A stretch of 64,000 bases of DNA from Bacillus tianshenii (GCA_020524525.2 CP129018.1:1926115-1990114), one strand, 5' to 3'; counted from the stretch's first letter, positions 17,187 to 27,206 are shown. Notes: generated by a model not told the origin, from the letters alone. Program-made: numbers and translations.

Positions 17187-17217
17187 TAAAAAAACCTATC
17201 CTTCAAAGGATAGGTTT
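17187..17217 (-). terminator. Regulatory terminator of the cobalamin riboswitch
   Basis: On the minus strand AAACCTATCC (17217-17208) pairs perfectly with GGATAGGTTT (17201-17192) around TTTGAA and runs into seven T. It sits between the riboswitch and btuF, so B12 binding probably ends transcription here. An alternative hairpin, GTTTCAAAC with GTTTGAAAC (17295-17262), lies between the aptamer and this terminator. Confidence 0.92.
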
Positions 17218-17295
17218 CAACGACAGACGTAGCGCAACAAACTATACGCTCATGCATGCCGTTTCAAACACTCAACCCCCGAAGGTTTGAAACAT

Positions 17296-17480
17296 GATTG
17301 CGTTAGGCAGGTCTACTGACTTATGCTTCACCCTACTTTGAGCCTTCCCATACATAACAATATGTACAGTGGTCACCTCATTTCGTCCACATTTACAGTT
17401 GCGGGGACAGTTCTGGACTTTCACCAGATTCCCTTTTCAGCCGTAAAATTTATACCTTTTACTCACGGCACCTATATGCA
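17296..17480 (-). promoter_or_regulatory. Cobalamin riboswitch (B12 element)
   Basis: Read on the minus strand, the aptamer begins near GGTGCCGTGAG (17473-17463). It contains the conserved core GAAAGTCCAGAACTGTCCCC and GCAACTGTA in the expected order, then GAAGGCTCAAAGTAGGGTGA, and ends with the B12 box GTCAGTAGACCTGCC at 17320-17306. A strong terminator follows before btuF. All elements of the classic cobalamin riboswitch are in order, so control of the B12 operon by adenosylcobalamin is very likely. Confidence 0.96.
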
Positions 17481-17542
17481 ACACATGTTATAAAGTTTTC
17501 TCTAATGATACAGTACAAATTTCGATGATTCAAGCAAATCTT

Positions 17543-19333
17543 CTAAACACGTTCATCATTTCGAGGAAGTAAGAAGCTAAACGTTGTTCCTTCATTCAGC
17601 CGACTATGGGCAGAAATATGACCCCGATGTGCTTCTACAATATTTTTTGCAATAGCCAGACCTAGTCCTGTTCCACTTCTGCCTCTTGTCCGTGCTTTAT
17701 CTGCTTTATAGAAACGCTCAAATACAAATGGTAAGTCTTCTTCCGGTATACCTGAACCAGAATCAGTTACATCAAAGCGGACTGAATCTTCTAGCACTTC
17801 CATAGTTACTGTCACGGTTCCACCTTCATTTGTATGACGAATCGCGTTATCAATTAAATTAGTTAACACTTGCTCTACCCGGTCTGGATCAAACCATAGG
17901 TCCTCTGAGACGTCAGGTACGTTTGTATTTAATGTAATCTGTTTATCCTTTGCAGGGCCTTGGAATTTTCGCACAACCCGTTTCGTAAATTCCGTGACTT
18001 CGATCTCGTCAAGATTTAACTGAATATGACCTGCTTCCATCCGTGCTAGATCTAGTAATTCATTGACAAGACGCCCCATGCGCAATGATTCATCTAAGAT
18101 AATTTGTGCAATTTCCTTCTTCTCTTCTTCACTGCCTGCAATATCATCAACGATTGCTTCACTATAGCCATGAAGCATTGCAATAGGTGTACGCAATTCA
18201 TGTGATACATTTGCAATGAAATCTTTACGCAGCTTATCAAGACGCCGCTCTTCTGTCATATCACGTAATACTGCGACAGCACCACGTACAAATGCTTCAT
18301 CATAGAGAGGAGTAATTAAGATAACCCAGCTACGTCCTTGGATACTCATTTCGATAACTTGCTCTTGTTCTTCTTTGACAACCTTACGCAAAAGAGAACG
18401 CAATTCATTTGGCAAGACATGAATTTCCGCCGGTTCATTGCCTTGTTCAAATTGAAATGCTTCTAGAAAACGATTTGCAGGTGGATTCGAAACGAGAATA
18501 TCTCCTTTTCGATTCATCGTAATGACACCATCTGCCATACTTTTTAATATGCTAGAAAGTTGCTCCTTCTCTTGACTAAGTGCATTGATATGAAAGTCAA
18601 GCTGACGCCCCATTCGGTTGAAAGCAAGTGCAAGCTCACCAATTTCATCATGCGTTAAAATTGGTACCTTCGTTTCAAACTCTCCACGTGCCACTTCGAA
18701 AGCAGCCTCCCTCATTTTTCGGAGCGGTGCTGTAATCCTTGTTGATAAGAAGAACGCAAACACTGTTGTTAGAACAATCGCAATCCCTGCACTTAACAAA
18801 ATAATTTTTGTCGTCTGTTTTGTCGTCTGTCCGACAATATCTAATGATTGATAAATAAATACTCCGCCAGGTTCATCAGCAGAAATGCTCACTGGCACTC
18901 CAACAAGAATCATTTCATTATTAAACCCTGCATTTTCTACAAGCTCTTCTGGTGGGAAAGCAAGCTTACTAATCTTATGTCTTTCTTCAATAACGTTATT
19001 TAAATCCTCTTCATTCAAAAGCTCTTCAATGGTTAGCTTTTCCACTGACGGCCGATTAAAGGCATACCACCGCTGCGTTTTCCCACTTACAATAAATAAT
19101 TTAGCAGAAGGGTCAACCATTTCCCCGGCAATTTCAAATGCTAAATCTTGTTCTTCATGCTGCTCGATGACTTTAGCAATTTTCTGTGCTGTTTGCGACA
19201 AATCCTTCTCTGCTTCACTCACATGATAGGTTTCAAAAAATTGCAGCAATAAGACAGTTAGAATAAATAAAACAAACGATACGAGTAAAAGAATAGTGAA
19301 CCAAAGTTTACCAACGACACTTCGCCAGAACAT
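17543..19333 (-). CDS. resE: Sensor histidine kinase ResE
   Basis: 596 residues: membrane span near 12-32, an extracellular sensor region of about 140 residues, a second span near 175-198, a HAMP linker ([19 protein letters not shown]), a PAS domain (about 255-365), a HisKA domain with the phosphorylated His in NVSHELRTP, and an HATPase domain with [17 protein letters not shown] and [10 protein letters not shown]. With ResD it senses low oxygen or nitric oxide and controls respiration genes in B. subtilis. Its ATG overlaps the resD stop by one base (TGATG). In B. subtilis sigX follows; here the B12 operon leader does. Confidence 0.94.
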   Translation of the reverse strand: MFWRSVVGKLWFTILLLVSFVLFILTVLLLQFFETYHVSEAEKDLSQTAQKIAKVIEQHEEQDLAFEIAGEMVDPSAKLFIVSGKTQRWYAFNRPSVEKLTIEELLNEEDLNNVIEERHKISKLAFPPEELVENAGFNNEMILVGVPVSISADEPGGVFIYQSLDIVGQTTKQTTKIILLSAGIAIVLTTVFAFFLSTRITAPLRKMREAAFEVARGEFETKVPILTHDEIGELALAFNRMGRQLDFHINALSQEKEQLSSILKSMADGVITMNRKGDILVSNPPANRFLEAFQFEQGNEPAEIHVLPNELRSLLRKVVKEEQEQVIEMSIQGRSWVILITPLYDEAFVRGAVAVLRDMTEERRLDKLRKDFIANVSHELRTPIAMLHGYSEAIVDDIAGSEEEKKEIAQIILDESLRMGRLVNELLDLARMEAGHIQLNLDEIEVTEFTKRVVRKFQGPAKDKQITLNTNVPDVSEDLWFDPDRVEQVLTNLIDNAIRHTNEGGTVTVTMEVLEDSVRFDVTDSGSGIPEEDLPFVFERFYKADKARTRGRSGTGLGLAIAKNIVEAHRGHISAHSRLNEGTTFSFLLPRNDERV

Positions 19334-20055
19334 CAGTCACCCACAACCTCGAATTTGTAGCCAACACCCCAGACTGTGACGATCATTTTTGCTGCTTGGG
19401 ACGATACTTTATTAAGCTTTTCACGCAGTCGTTTTACGTGTGTATCAACGGTTCTTAAATCTCCGAAAAATTCATATTGCCATACTTCTTTCAATAACTG
19501 CTCACGGTCAAACACTTTATCTGGTGCTTTTGCTAAGAAATAAAGTAATTCGTATTCTTTCGGTGTTAAACTAACTTCTTTACCATCAGCTGTTACACGA
19601 TGGGCATCATTATCAATTGTAAGGTGTGGAAAGACAACAACATCTTTTGTCGTTGTATCTGTCTGCAAAAATTTCGTCGGTGAAGAACGGCGCAATAACG
19701 CTTTTACACGTAGCACTACTTCTCGAGGGCTAAATGGTTTAACAATATAATCGTCAGTGCCGACCTCAAACCCTTGGACACGGTTTGCTTCTTCACCCTT
19801 TGCTGTTAACATCATAACAGGCGTAGCTTTGCGCTCACGAAGCCGCTTACAAACTTCCAAACCATCCATCCCAGGCATCATAAGATCTAATAGAATTAAA
19901 TCATAATCATTATCAAAGGCTTTATTTAATGCCTCTTCACCGTTATCAGCTTCATCAATTGCATAATCCTCACGCTCTAAGTACATCTTCAATAAACGTC
20001 GGATACGCTCTTCGTCATCAACGACTAAAATCCTTACATGATTGTCCATATTCAT
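19333..20055 (-). CDS. resD: Response regulator ResD, OmpR/PhoB family
   Basis: 240 residues. The receiver domain has [12 protein letters not shown], the phosphoacceptor Asp57 in [13 protein letters not shown], Thr in MMLTAKG and Lys in VKPFSPRE. The C-terminal winged helix has [14 protein letters not shown] and [12 protein letters not shown]. The family and its coupling to resE identify it as ResD. It activates respiratory and cytochrome biogenesis genes, including resABC in B. subtilis. I see no firm promoter in the 330 bases before it. Confidence 0.95.
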   Translation of the reverse strand: MNMDNHVRILVVDDEERIRRLLKMYLEREDYAIDEADNGEEALNKAFDNDYDLILLDLMMPGMDGLEVCKRLRERKATPVMMLTAKGEEANRVQGFEVGTDDYIVKPFSPREVVLRVKALLRRSSPTKFLQTDTTTKDVVVFPHLTIDNDAHRVTADGKEVSLTPKEYELLYFLAKAPDKVFDREQLLKEVWQYEFFGDLRTVDTHVKRLREKLNKVSSQAAKMIVTVWGVGYKFEVVGD

Positions 20056-20357
20056 ACATCCCCTTTTTTATATACATTTCAATCATTCATTCCAAGTTCT
20101 TTGCTATGTATACACCCATTAATGTTATGTAATGAGCCATTATTTAAAATAGTATTATCATGCTATTCATGCTCTTTACATCACATGTTCAGTCTGACTT
20201 TATATTACTAAACAACACAGAGAATGACAATGATAAGCATTTAGAAGAAAAGTACAAGGCGCCTGCTAAACCTTAACGATACTTGCAATATGGTGGACTT
20301 AATCCTTAAGGAACGATTAACCAAGGAATATACTAGTTTCCTTACCTGCAAAAAAAG
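20056..20357. other. Intergenic region between resC and resD
   Basis: About 300 bases of AT-rich sequence. No credible ORF with a ribosome site, no repeat from the dispersed family and no RNA element that I recognise. A TTGGAA-17 bp-TATAAA pair just before resD lies too close to the start codon to be a good promoter. The resD promoter is expected here but I cannot place it. Confidence 0.5.
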
Positions 20358-20386
20358 AAAAACCCCGTAAATATACGAGGTTTCTT
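20356..20386 (-). terminator. Terminator after resC
   Basis: Minus strand: AAACCTCGTA (20383-20374) pairs with TACGGGGTTT (20369-20360) with one wobble and is followed by TTCTTTTTTT. It lies just after the resC stop codon, so resABC and resDE may be separate transcripts. Confidence 0.8.
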
Positions 20387-20389
20387 CCA

Positions 20390-21583
20390 TTATGCATAAG
20401 AGTGAAGGCCAGAAATAACGAGGTTTACAGCAACAAGGTTAAACATAATAATGGCAAACCCAACAACAGCTAACCACGCTGACCTTTCACCGTGCCACCC
20501 TTTCGAAAGGCGTAGGTGTAAGAAGGCTGCGTAGAACAACCACGTAATTAAAGCCCATACCTCTTTCGGGTCCCAGCCCCAAAAGCGTGTCCAAGCAACT
20601 TGCGCCCAAATCATCGCAAAGATAAGCGCCCCTAGTGTAAAAACAGGGAAGCCAATTGTTACAGCACGATAGCTAATTTCATCAACAAGCTGAGGGTTTA
20701 CACCTTTCAGCTTTGGTTGAATTGCTGCACCAATCCGCTTGCGAAGAATCAGCCTAAGCAAGCCATATAAAATAAGACCTGAGAAAAGTGACCAAACTAA
20801 TGTGTTGAACTTTTTCGGTGCTTTATCTCCATTCATCCAAAATGGCGCTTCAAACAATGGTTCGAATGCACCTTCTGTTAACAATTCACCATCTTGTGGT
20901 CCTACAATGGCAGGCATTTTATATGTTAACTCAGTCGCTTGTTCCTTCTCACTTACCCACTTAAAGGTAGCTTCATAGTCCATTGCAGCAAACGTTGATG
21001 AAACTGCAACAAAGCCAAGTGTTGAAATAAGTGTATATAGAATAAATTCAAGCCAGAACGTCCGTTTACTTGCACGTGACTGGTCTACGACATGAATCAA
21101 ATAAATAAGACCAGCTGCAAAACTAATTGCTAAAATCGCCTCTCCTAGTGCTGCAGTCGTTACGTGGATATGCAACCAGTTACTCTGCAACGCAGGAATA
21201 AGCGGAGAAATTTCAGTTGGAAACATGCTTGCATATGCGATGATAAGCAATGCAACAGGCATTGTGAACAAGCCGATTAATGCATTTTTGTAAATGAGAT
21301 AAATCAAAATAAACGCAAAAACAAGCATCATCCCAAAGAAAGTTGTGTATTCAAACAAATTACTTACAGGTGCATGGCCTGATGCGATCCATCTCGTAAT
21401 AAAATATCCTACTTGAGCTAGAAAGCCAATAACCGTTATAACAAAGCCAATCTTCGCTGCTCTATTCGGCTTCCCTTGGGCACGTTTGTCACGAATAGCG
21501 CCGCCAAAAAATGCAGTCGATATCAAATATAAAATAAAGGCTACATAGAGCAGTGTGCTACTGACATTTGCTAAATCGCCCAT
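20390..21583 (-). CDS. resC: Cytochrome c biogenesis protein ResC (CcsA family)
   Basis: 397 residues with about eight or more spans, part of system II cytochrome c maturation, which delivers heme to apocytochrome on the outer face of the membrane. The CcsA tryptophan-rich loop [20 protein letters not shown] is present near the C-terminus, with conserved His residues in [12 protein letters not shown] and [10 protein letters not shown]. Start placed at the ATG at 21583, which has AAGGAGGGGAACACTT upstream; a 26-codon upstream extension lacks a ribosome site and is Lys/Arg-rich noise. Confidence 0.95.
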   Translation of the reverse strand: MGDLANVSSTLLYVAFILYLISTAFFGGAIRDKRAQGKPNRAAKIGFVITVIGFLAQVGYFITRWIASGHAPVSNLFEYTTFFGMMLVFAFILIYLIYKNALIGLFTMPVALLIIAYASMFPTEISPLIPALQSNWLHIHVTTAALGEAILAISFAAGLIYLIHVVDQSRASKRTFWLEFILYTLISTLGFVAVSSTFAAMDYEATFKWVSEKEQATELTYKMPAIVGPQDGELLTEGAFEPLFEAPFWMNGDKAPKKFNTLVWSLFSGLILYGLLRLILRKRIGAAIQPKLKGVNPQLVDEISYRAVTIGFPVFTLGALIFAMIWAQVAWTRFWGWDPKEVWALITWLFYAAFLHLRLSKGWHGERSAWLAVVGFAIIMFNLVAVNLVISGLHSYA

Positions 21584-21620
21584 AAGTGTTCCCCTCCTTT
21601 TCTTGCTTTTACATTGAAAA

Positions 21621-23228
21621 CTATGAAGCTTTTTCTTTTTTCTCTTCTTCTGCCTGATCAATCGGCATCATTACGTCTGTGCCTTCGATCATTGTTTCAA
21701 TATCTTTCTTCAAGCCAAACCAGTTCTTGTTCGTATGTCCAGCAATCCATACTTCACCTTGCTTCTGCTTTATCCAAATACGGCGATGGTTCCAATACAT
21801 CCCTTGAATAACGCCAATCATAAAGATCGCTCCGCCTACTGCAATCAAAGGCAATGTATAATCACGACGAACAGTTAAAGCCGTAACATTACGCGTATCA
21901 ATGCCTGCAAATGACATTTTATGTGTGTTTTCACCGAGCGGCTCTACATTCGTCCGAATACCAACGAAGCTAACTTCGCCTTTCGGTGTCTCAGGTGTGT
22001 ACATTTTAAATACAAATGCTGGGTTATTCGGAATTCGAGTCTTTGTTGCCGGGTTCCCGTCATCATCAAAATAAAAATCTGGGAAGTAGTTCAGCACTTC
22101 CACCTTCGAACCGTTCCCTAGTTCATAGACATCTTTCGGGTTGTCCAAATTAACGGTTAAGCCCCCTAAAGACTCTTGTGTTTCTTTGTTCTCTAGACGA
22201 AACGACATACTCTTTAATTCATTCAGCTTATAATCTGTTTGATAAACAGCAAAGCTTTCAAACTTAAGAGGCTGGTTCACACGAATTTTATGTGATTTTA
22301 CTTCTTCAAGTTCAGCTTCAGCACCTGGAAGTGTATCTCCTTTTTCCTTATAGAGTACACCATTCGTTTGGAAGTTCTTTGGCATTCCCATTCCAACCTG
22401 TACATCATCTTCCTCGGTATACAGTTCACGCACAAAGCCGTCACTCTTCAAATAATACTCGCCATTCGTACCAGGCACAGCCTTCGTTTCTCCGTCCCGA
22501 AGCCATAAGACTTCATCAATATACATCCCTGGGAAGAAACGAAGCATACCGCCGATTAGAAAAATAATTAATCCGATGTGGTTCACATATGGACCCCACC
22601 GTGAGAAACGACCTTTTTCTGCTAGTAGGCTACCATTCTCTTCTCGAACACGATAACGCTTCTGCTTCAATTTCTCTTTCATTGTTTCGATTGACTTTGC
22701 AGGCTGAATTCCTTGCGTAGCTCCAAATACACGCTGACGTTGCAAGAAATTATCATGACGCTCAACACCTTGCTTTTTCAATGCACGATAAAGAGGAACA
22801 ACACGGTCAAGACTGCAAATTACAAGAGAAATAGCAATTGATGCAATCATTAACATAAACCACCATGAGCTGTATAAGTTATGAAAGCCTAACTCATAGT
22901 ACAGCTTACCTGCAAATCCATACTCCTGCTCATAGAATGCAGACGGTGAAACGTTTGGTGGAATATAAAATTCCTGTGGAAAAACTGTTCCTAATGCAGA
23001 AGCGACAAGTGTGATGACAATCAGCCACACACCTACTTTTACCGAAGAAAAGAAATTCCAAATCTTATCAACGATTGATTTCTTATATGTTTGGGACCGT
23101 CTTGCGCTTCCATCATAGCGCATGTCCAATAATTTTTTTTGCGGCTCCTCCAATGGCTTACCACAAGATTCACAGAGAATCGTACCATGTGGATTCACAT
23201 GCCCGCACTGACATTTCACTTTCTCCAT
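21621..23228 (-). CDS. resB: Cytochrome c biogenesis protein ResB
   Basis: 535 residues; works with ResC in heme handling. Spans near residues 55-75, 115-140, 200-220 and close to the C-terminus, with a large external domain between the last two. The first 30 residues carry [18 protein letters not shown], a small four-cysteine zinc-ribbon-like motif on the cytoplasmic side. Start chosen at the ATG 23228 with AGAGGTGACACC upstream; six further in-frame codons upstream lack a site. Followed by resC after 37 bases. Confidence 0.95.
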   Translation of the reverse strand: MEKVKCQCGHVNPHGTILCESCGKPLEEPQKKLLDMRYDGSARRSQTYKKSIVDKIWNFFSSVKVGVWLIVITLVASALGTVFPQEFYIPPNVSPSAFYEQEYGFAGKLYYELGFHNLYSSWWFMLMIASIAISLVICSLDRVVPLYRALKKQGVERHDNFLQRQRVFGATQGIQPAKSIETMKEKLKQKRYRVREENGSLLAEKGRFSRWGPYVNHIGLIIFLIGGMLRFFPGMYIDEVLWLRDGETKAVPGTNGEYYLKSDGFVRELYTEEDDVQVGMGMPKNFQTNGVLYKEKGDTLPGAEAELEEVKSHKIRVNQPLKFESFAVYQTDYKLNELKSMSFRLENKETQESLGGLTVNLDNPKDVYELGNGSKVEVLNYFPDFYFDDDGNPATKTRIPNNPAFVFKMYTPETPKGEVSFVGIRTNVEPLGENTHKMSFAGIDTRNVTALTVRRDYTLPLIAVGGAIFMIGVIQGMYWNHRRIWIKQKQGEVWIAGHTNKNWFGLKKDIETMIEGTDVMMPIDQAEEEKKEKAS

Positions 23229-23264
23229 GGTGTCACCTCTAATCAAAATCCACGTTCTGAACGA

Positions 23265-23786
23265 TTACGGCGCAATACTTTCCATATGGGCACGAATTGC
23301 ATCTTCCGTTAACGTTCCTGTAAGGATATCTACAATTTCACCATCTTTATTAATTAAGAAGGTTGTCGGCAATGGATTTACACCAAAAGCCTCAATGACT
23401 TCCCCTTTTTTATCAAGGATAATCGGAAAAGTAAGTCCAAAACGTTCTTTAAATTTCTCAACTGCTAAGTTTGATTCTCCGACATTAACTGCTAAAATCT
23501 CGACACCCTTCTCTTTGTATTCTGGGTAAAGATTTTGCATATATGGCATTTCTCGCTCACACGGCTTACACCATGTGCCCCAGAAATTCAAAAAGACGCC
23601 TTTGCCCTCATAATCACTTAACTGCACCTTTTCTCCTTTTAGATTTTCAAGCACAAAATCTGGTGCTTGATCGCCTTTACCAACGACTTCTTTACTGGAG
23701 AAAAAGTTCGTATAGAGGGTGAATCCAAGCGCTCCTGCCAAAACAAGCAAAATCACCGTTCTCATCATTAAACGGCGCTTCTTCAT
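23265..23786 (-). CDS. resA: Thiol-disulfide oxidoreductase ResA
   Basis: 173 residues: N-terminal membrane anchor (residues 9-28) and an external thioredoxin fold with the active site WCKPC in FLNFWGTWCKPCE. The cis-Pro is in NPLPTTFLI. It reduces the heme-binding cysteines of apocytochrome c. The B. subtilis protein has WCEPC; here Lys replaces the Glu between the cysteines, which could shift the redox or pKa behaviour. First gene of resABC; GGGAG lies upstream of the ATG. Confidence 0.94.
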   Translation of the reverse strand: MKKRRLMMRTVILLVLAGALGFTLYTNFFSSKEVVGKGDQAPDFVLENLKGEKVQLSDYEGKGVFLNFWGTWCKPCEREMPYMQNLYPEYKEKGVEILAVNVGESNLAVEKFKERFGLTFPIILDKKGEVIEAFGVNPLPTTFLINKDGEIVDILTGTLTEDAIRAHMESIAP

Positions 23787-23857
23787 CTCTCTATCTCTCC
23801 CATCTTTCCACTCTATTTTTCAGTATAGCATTTTGCACCCTCACAATAGTGTAAATA

Positions 23858-24586
23858 TTATGAAGGTTGTGTGACAGCAAGTGCCCGTAGCTGTTTCACT
23901 TCTTTAGGTGAAAGCTCCCTAAATTCACCTGAATTCATTCCTCGTAAATCTAGGAATCCGTAGCGTTCACGCTTTAATTTCTGAACAGGGTAACCGAGTG
24001 CTTCAAACATCCTACGAACTTGACGGTTGCGCCCTTCGTGGATGGAGATTTGCACAATTGCTGTTTGTTTTTTCTTATCAATTGACAACACTTTTGTTTT
24101 CGATGGAGCGGTTAACCCATCCTCTAGCTTAACCCCTTTTTGCAGCTTTCTAATTTCTTCTCTTGAAGGAATGCCTTTTGTTTTTGCAATATAAACTTTT
24201 TCAATTTCGTACTTAGGGTGCATCAAGATATTGGCAAACTCTCCGTCATTCGTCAACAACAATACGCCAGATGTGTCATAGTCTAAGCGCCCAACAGGAA
24301 AAATGCGCTCTGGAATATGTTCAAAGAAGTCGACAACAGTCTTTCTGTTCTTATCATCCGTTACTGCTGAAATAACGCCAGTAGGTTTATATAGAAGAAA
24401 ATAGACAGGTTCTTCTTTCTCAACCGGAACACCTTCCACTTCTATTTCATCATTCGGAGATACTTTCGTGCCTAGTTCCTTAACGACTTTTCCATTGACA
24501 GACACTTTTCCATCAACGATTAATTTTTCAGCTTTCCTTCTAGATGTAATACCTGCTTGTGCAATCACTTTCTGTAAACGTTCCAT
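23858..24586 (-). CDS. rluB: 23S rRNA pseudouridine synthase RluB
   Basis: 242 residues: an N-terminal S4 RNA-binding domain (AQAGITSRRKAEKLI, residues 9-23) and the RsuA/RluB catalytic domain with Asp102 in VGRLDYDTSGVLLLTNDG, then HEGRNRQVRRMFEALGYPV. In B. subtilis rluB also lies directly upstream of resA. The ribosome site AGAGGTGAAAGAAT precedes the ATG. Normal length. Confidence 0.95.
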   Translation of the reverse strand: MERLQKVIAQAGITSRRKAEKLIVDGKVSVNGKVVKELGTKVSPNDEIEVEGVPVEKEEPVYFLLYKPTGVISAVTDDKNRKTVVDFFEHIPERIFPVGRLDYDTSGVLLLTNDGEFANILMHPKYEIEKVYIAKTKGIPSREEIRKLQKGVKLEDGLTAPSKTKVLSIDKKKQTAIVQISIHEGRNRQVRRMFEALGYPVQKLKRERYGFLDLRGMNSGEFRELSPKEVKQLRALAVTQPS

Positions 24587-24735
24587 ATTCTTTCACCTCT
24601 TGTACCATCTTACTGCTTCAATATTGTTTTCTCAAGTAGTATTAGAGCAGGAAGACAAGTTTATTATAAGCTCGAAATTTGCAGAAAATATCAATAAATT
24701 AAAACTGCCTACGATCATTTACAATCCTATCATTA

Positions 24736-24770
24736 ACCAAAATAAAAACGCCTACCAAATGGTAAACGTT
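24736..24770 (-). terminator. Terminator of the dacB-spmA-spmB operon
   Basis: Minus strand: AACGTTTACCA followed by TGGTAGGCGTT form an imperfect stem ending in TTTTATTTTG, shortly after the spmB stop. Confidence 0.75.
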
Positions 24771-24779
24771 CAGTAATGA

Positions 24780-25313
24780 TTATACGCCAAAGAATAACGT
24801 AACGACAATAAGAGACGCGATAACACCGATTAAATCAGCTAGAAGACCTACTTTAAGTGCATTCCCCATCTTCTTAATGCCAACAGCTCCAAAATAGACA
24901 GTCAAAATGTAAAGCGTTGTATCTGTACTGCCCTGCATTGTAGAAGCAAGCCTTCCAATAAATGAATCAGGACCGTAAGTAGCGATCAAATCACTTGTAA
25001 TACCAAGCGCAGCTGTCCCAGAAATTGGTCGCATCGCAGCAAGGGGGATAATTTCAGGGGGAACGCCGAGTGCTTCAAGCACTGGCCTCAGAAATCCAAT
25101 CAAAAAATCAAGCACCCCAGAAGCGCGAAACACTGCAATGGCGACAAACATCCCGATTAAGTAAGGCATAATCGAAACAGCAATTTTGATACCTTCTTTG
25201 CCGCCTTCTACGAAGCTTTCATAGACAGGAGTTCGTTTCCACAATCCATAGATTAAAACGATGCAGATAAGGAGAGGAATCAACCATAGCGAAAACTCAG
25301 AAAAAAAAGCCAT
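24780..25313 (-). CDS. spmB: Spore maturation protein SpmB
   Basis: 177 residues, about four or five spans, of the nucleoside-recognition (Gate) domain family. With SpmA it is needed for full dehydration of the spore core in B. subtilis. Visible: YESFVEGGKEGIKIAV near residue 33, PYLIGMFVAIAVFRASG, and RPISGTAALGITSDLIATYG with DSFIGRLASTMQGSTDTTLY. The ATG follows the spmA stop directly. Confidence 0.95.
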   Translation of the reverse strand: MAFFSEFSLWLIPLLICIVLIYGLWKRTPVYESFVEGGKEGIKIAVSIMPYLIGMFVAIAVFRASGVLDFLIGFLRPVLEALGVPPEIIPLAAMRPISGTAALGITSDLIATYGPDSFIGRLASTMQGSTDTTLYILTVYFGAVGIKKMGNALKVGLLADLIGVIASLIVVTLFFGV

Positions 25314-25907
25314 TTATCTCCCTCCCCTTCGCAAGCTCCTATAATAAAAATAACGGTCAATCAATAATGCCCCGACAGTCGAACAAACGGTGGCAAGAAT
25401 TGTTGTTAAAACAATTTCTGTCGGTGAAGAAGAGTTATAGTTCATCCGAATTGCAATAACGGTTGTCGGGATTAACGTTAAACTTGATGTATTTAACGCC
25501 AAAAATGTAATCATCGAACGGCTTGCTTCATCTTTCCCACCGTTTAGTTCCTTCAGCTGTTCCATCGCTTTTATCCCAAGTGGTGTGGCAGCATTACCGA
25601 GACCGAACATATTCGCTGTCATATTTGAAACGATATATCCAAAGGCAGGATGGTTTGGCGGAACCTCAGGAAAAATCCTACGCACGATTGGACTAAACAG
25701 TTTCGAAAAAGCATCTAATAACCCAGATTCCCTCGCAATATGCATCAGTCCTAACCAAAAGACAAGGACACTGATTAAGGCAATACTGACTGTTACCGCT
25801 TCCTTCGCCCCGCTAAAAATCGCTTCATTTACTTCTTTCATCGTTCCCGTCATTATTGCATAAACAACACTAATGACGATCATTCCAGCCCAAATGAGAT
25901 TAACCAT
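25314..25907 (-). CDS. spmA: Spore maturation protein SpmA
   Basis: 197 residues, multi-span, Gate-domain family, partner of SpmB. The segment NEAIFSGAKEAVTVSIALIS and the long motif NMTANMFGLGNAATPLGIKAM are typical. The ATG directly follows the dacB stop, giving the order dacB-spmA-spmB as in B. subtilis; all three act in cortex formation and core dehydration. Confidence 0.95.
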   Translation of the reverse strand: MVNLIWAGMIVISVVYAIMTGTMKEVNEAIFSGAKEAVTVSIALISVLVFWLGLMHIARESGLLDAFSKLFSPIVRRIFPEVPPNHPAFGYIVSNMTANMFGLGNAATPLGIKAMEQLKELNGGKDEASRSMITFLALNTSSLTLIPTTVIAIRMNYNSSSPTEIVLTTILATVCSTVGALLIDRYFYYRSLRRGGR

Positions 25908-27029
25908 TTATTCCACCCCTACAAACTGCAGCAACACATTTTTCAGCTTCTCCCACCAAGATGGTTTTTCCCATGGCGGATTGCCGTTATAAAAAATCGG
26001 CACTTCTTCAATTAATCTCTCATCTGCAAGAATATCAACTTTTCCTACGACATTCGGAACGCCAATTTGTTTCCAGTTCTCTTGCGGTTCAATAAGCTGG
26101 ATCTCATGATGAATACTTTCCTCTTCTTTTTTAGTTAACGGGTAAGTCACCTCACGCTTAACAGTTGCATGCCCTTTATAAAAATCATCATCAATGTTCG
26201 AAAGCTTCCCTTCCTTTAAAACGACCTTCTTATCAAAGGTTTTAAAGCCCCATTCATACATCGTTTCATGGTCTTGCCAGTCATTCGATGCTCGTAGTGT
26301 TACAGCAATTAAATTTTCCCCATCTTTTGAAGCAGTCGTTACTAGTGTTCGCCCTGCTCGTTTCGTAAATCCAGTTTTCCCACCTGTACAAGGCTCATAT
26401 AAACTTGTTAGGAGCTTATTTTTGTTCCGCCAAACACCAAACCCATCTGAACGGTGTGACTTTGTACCAGCAATTTTTTTATAGTCTTCATTTTGCATAG
26501 CATAACGTGTTAATAGCGCCATATCATACGCAGTTGAATAATGATTTTCGGCATCATCAAGGCCATGCGGGTTCGCAAATACAGTATTTGTCATCCCAAT
26601 TTCAGCTGCTTTTTCATTCATCATGTGAACAAAGCCTTCTAAGCTTCCGCCAACATGCTCTGCAATCGCCACTGCAGCATCATTTCCTGAACGAAGCATT
26701 AAACCAAACACTAAATCTTCAAGCTTAATCTCATCTCCTGCCCGCAAGTAAAGAGAGGAGCCTTCCGTCCCTTCTGCACGCTTACTCACTTTTACGATGT
26801 CGTCAAGCTTTCCAGACTCAACTGCAAGGACAGCTGTCATAATTTTAGTAATACTCGCAATCCTTCTCGGAGTATCGATATCTTTTTCATACAATACACG
26901 ACCAGATTCCTGTTCCATCAAGATTGAGCTCTGGGCAGAGGTGGAGACAGCTGCCTGTGCCTCCATTGGATATATAGACACACCTGCAAACACGAGCAAG
27001 AAACATATGTATAATAACTTCATTCTCAT
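25908..27029 (-). CDS. dacB: D-alanyl-D-alanine carboxypeptidase DacB (spore PBP5*)
   Basis: Trims stem peptides and so sets cross-linking of the spore cortex. About 373 residues: signal peptide ending near MEAQAA, then the PBP motifs SITK (SxxK), SGN (SxN) and KTG in GGKTGFTKRAGR. A C-terminal beta domain and an amphipathic end (WEKLKNVLLQFV) fit membrane attachment. Start set at the ATG 27029 with AAAGGA upstream; an ATG six codons earlier has no ribosome site. A sigma-E-like promoter lies 32 bases upstream. Confidence 0.93.
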   Translation of the reverse strand: MRMKLLYICFLLVFAGVSIYPMEAQAAVSTSAQSSILMEQESGRVLYEKDIDTPRRIASITKIMTAVLAVESGKLDDIVKVSKRAEGTEGSSLYLRAGDEIKLEDLVFGLMLRSGNDAAVAIAEHVGGSLEGFVHMMNEKAAEIGMTNTVFANPHGLDDAENHYSTAYDMALLTRYAMQNEDYKKIAGTKSHRSDGFGVWRNKNKLLTSLYEPCTGGKTGFTKRAGRTLVTTASKDGENLIAVTLRASNDWQDHETMYEWGFKTFDKKVVLKEGKLSNIDDDFYKGHATVKREVTYPLTKKEEESIHHEIQLIEPQENWKQIGVPNVVGKVDILADERLIEEVPIFYNGNPPWEKPSWWEKLKNVLLQFVGVE

Positions 27030-27060
27030 GGAGACTCGTCCTTTCATAAGGATTTGTACA

Positions 27061-27088
27061 AGTCTATGCGTTTCAATGATTGATATGT
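27061..27088 (-). promoter_or_regulatory. Sigma-E-type promoter of dacB-spmA-spmB
   Basis: Minus strand: ACATATC (27088-27082), 13-base spacer, CATAGACT (27068-27061). This fits the mother-cell sigma-E pattern KMATATT-N13/15-CATACAMT. The B. subtilis dacB operon is sigma-E dependent. The same -10 octamer occurs before spoIIM. Confidence 0.7.
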
Positions 27089-27179
27089 ATAGAATTGGTA
27101 CAAATATAAAGAAATAATTGGTTAAATGTTGTAAAATAAATCTATGCTTTGAAAATACAACCTTGTAAATTAGAATTCT

Positions 27180-27206
27180 TAAAGTCTGCTCCTTTTTAGT
27201 CGAAAT
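27180..27206 (+). promoter_or_regulatory. Sigma-D-type promoter of motAB
   Basis: TAAA (27180-27183), 15-base spacer and GTCGAAAT (27199-27206) resemble the flagellar sigma-D pattern TAAA-N15-GCCGATAT, six of eight positions in the -10. It lies 65 bases before motA. motAB are sigma-D genes in B. subtilis. Confidence 0.65.
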
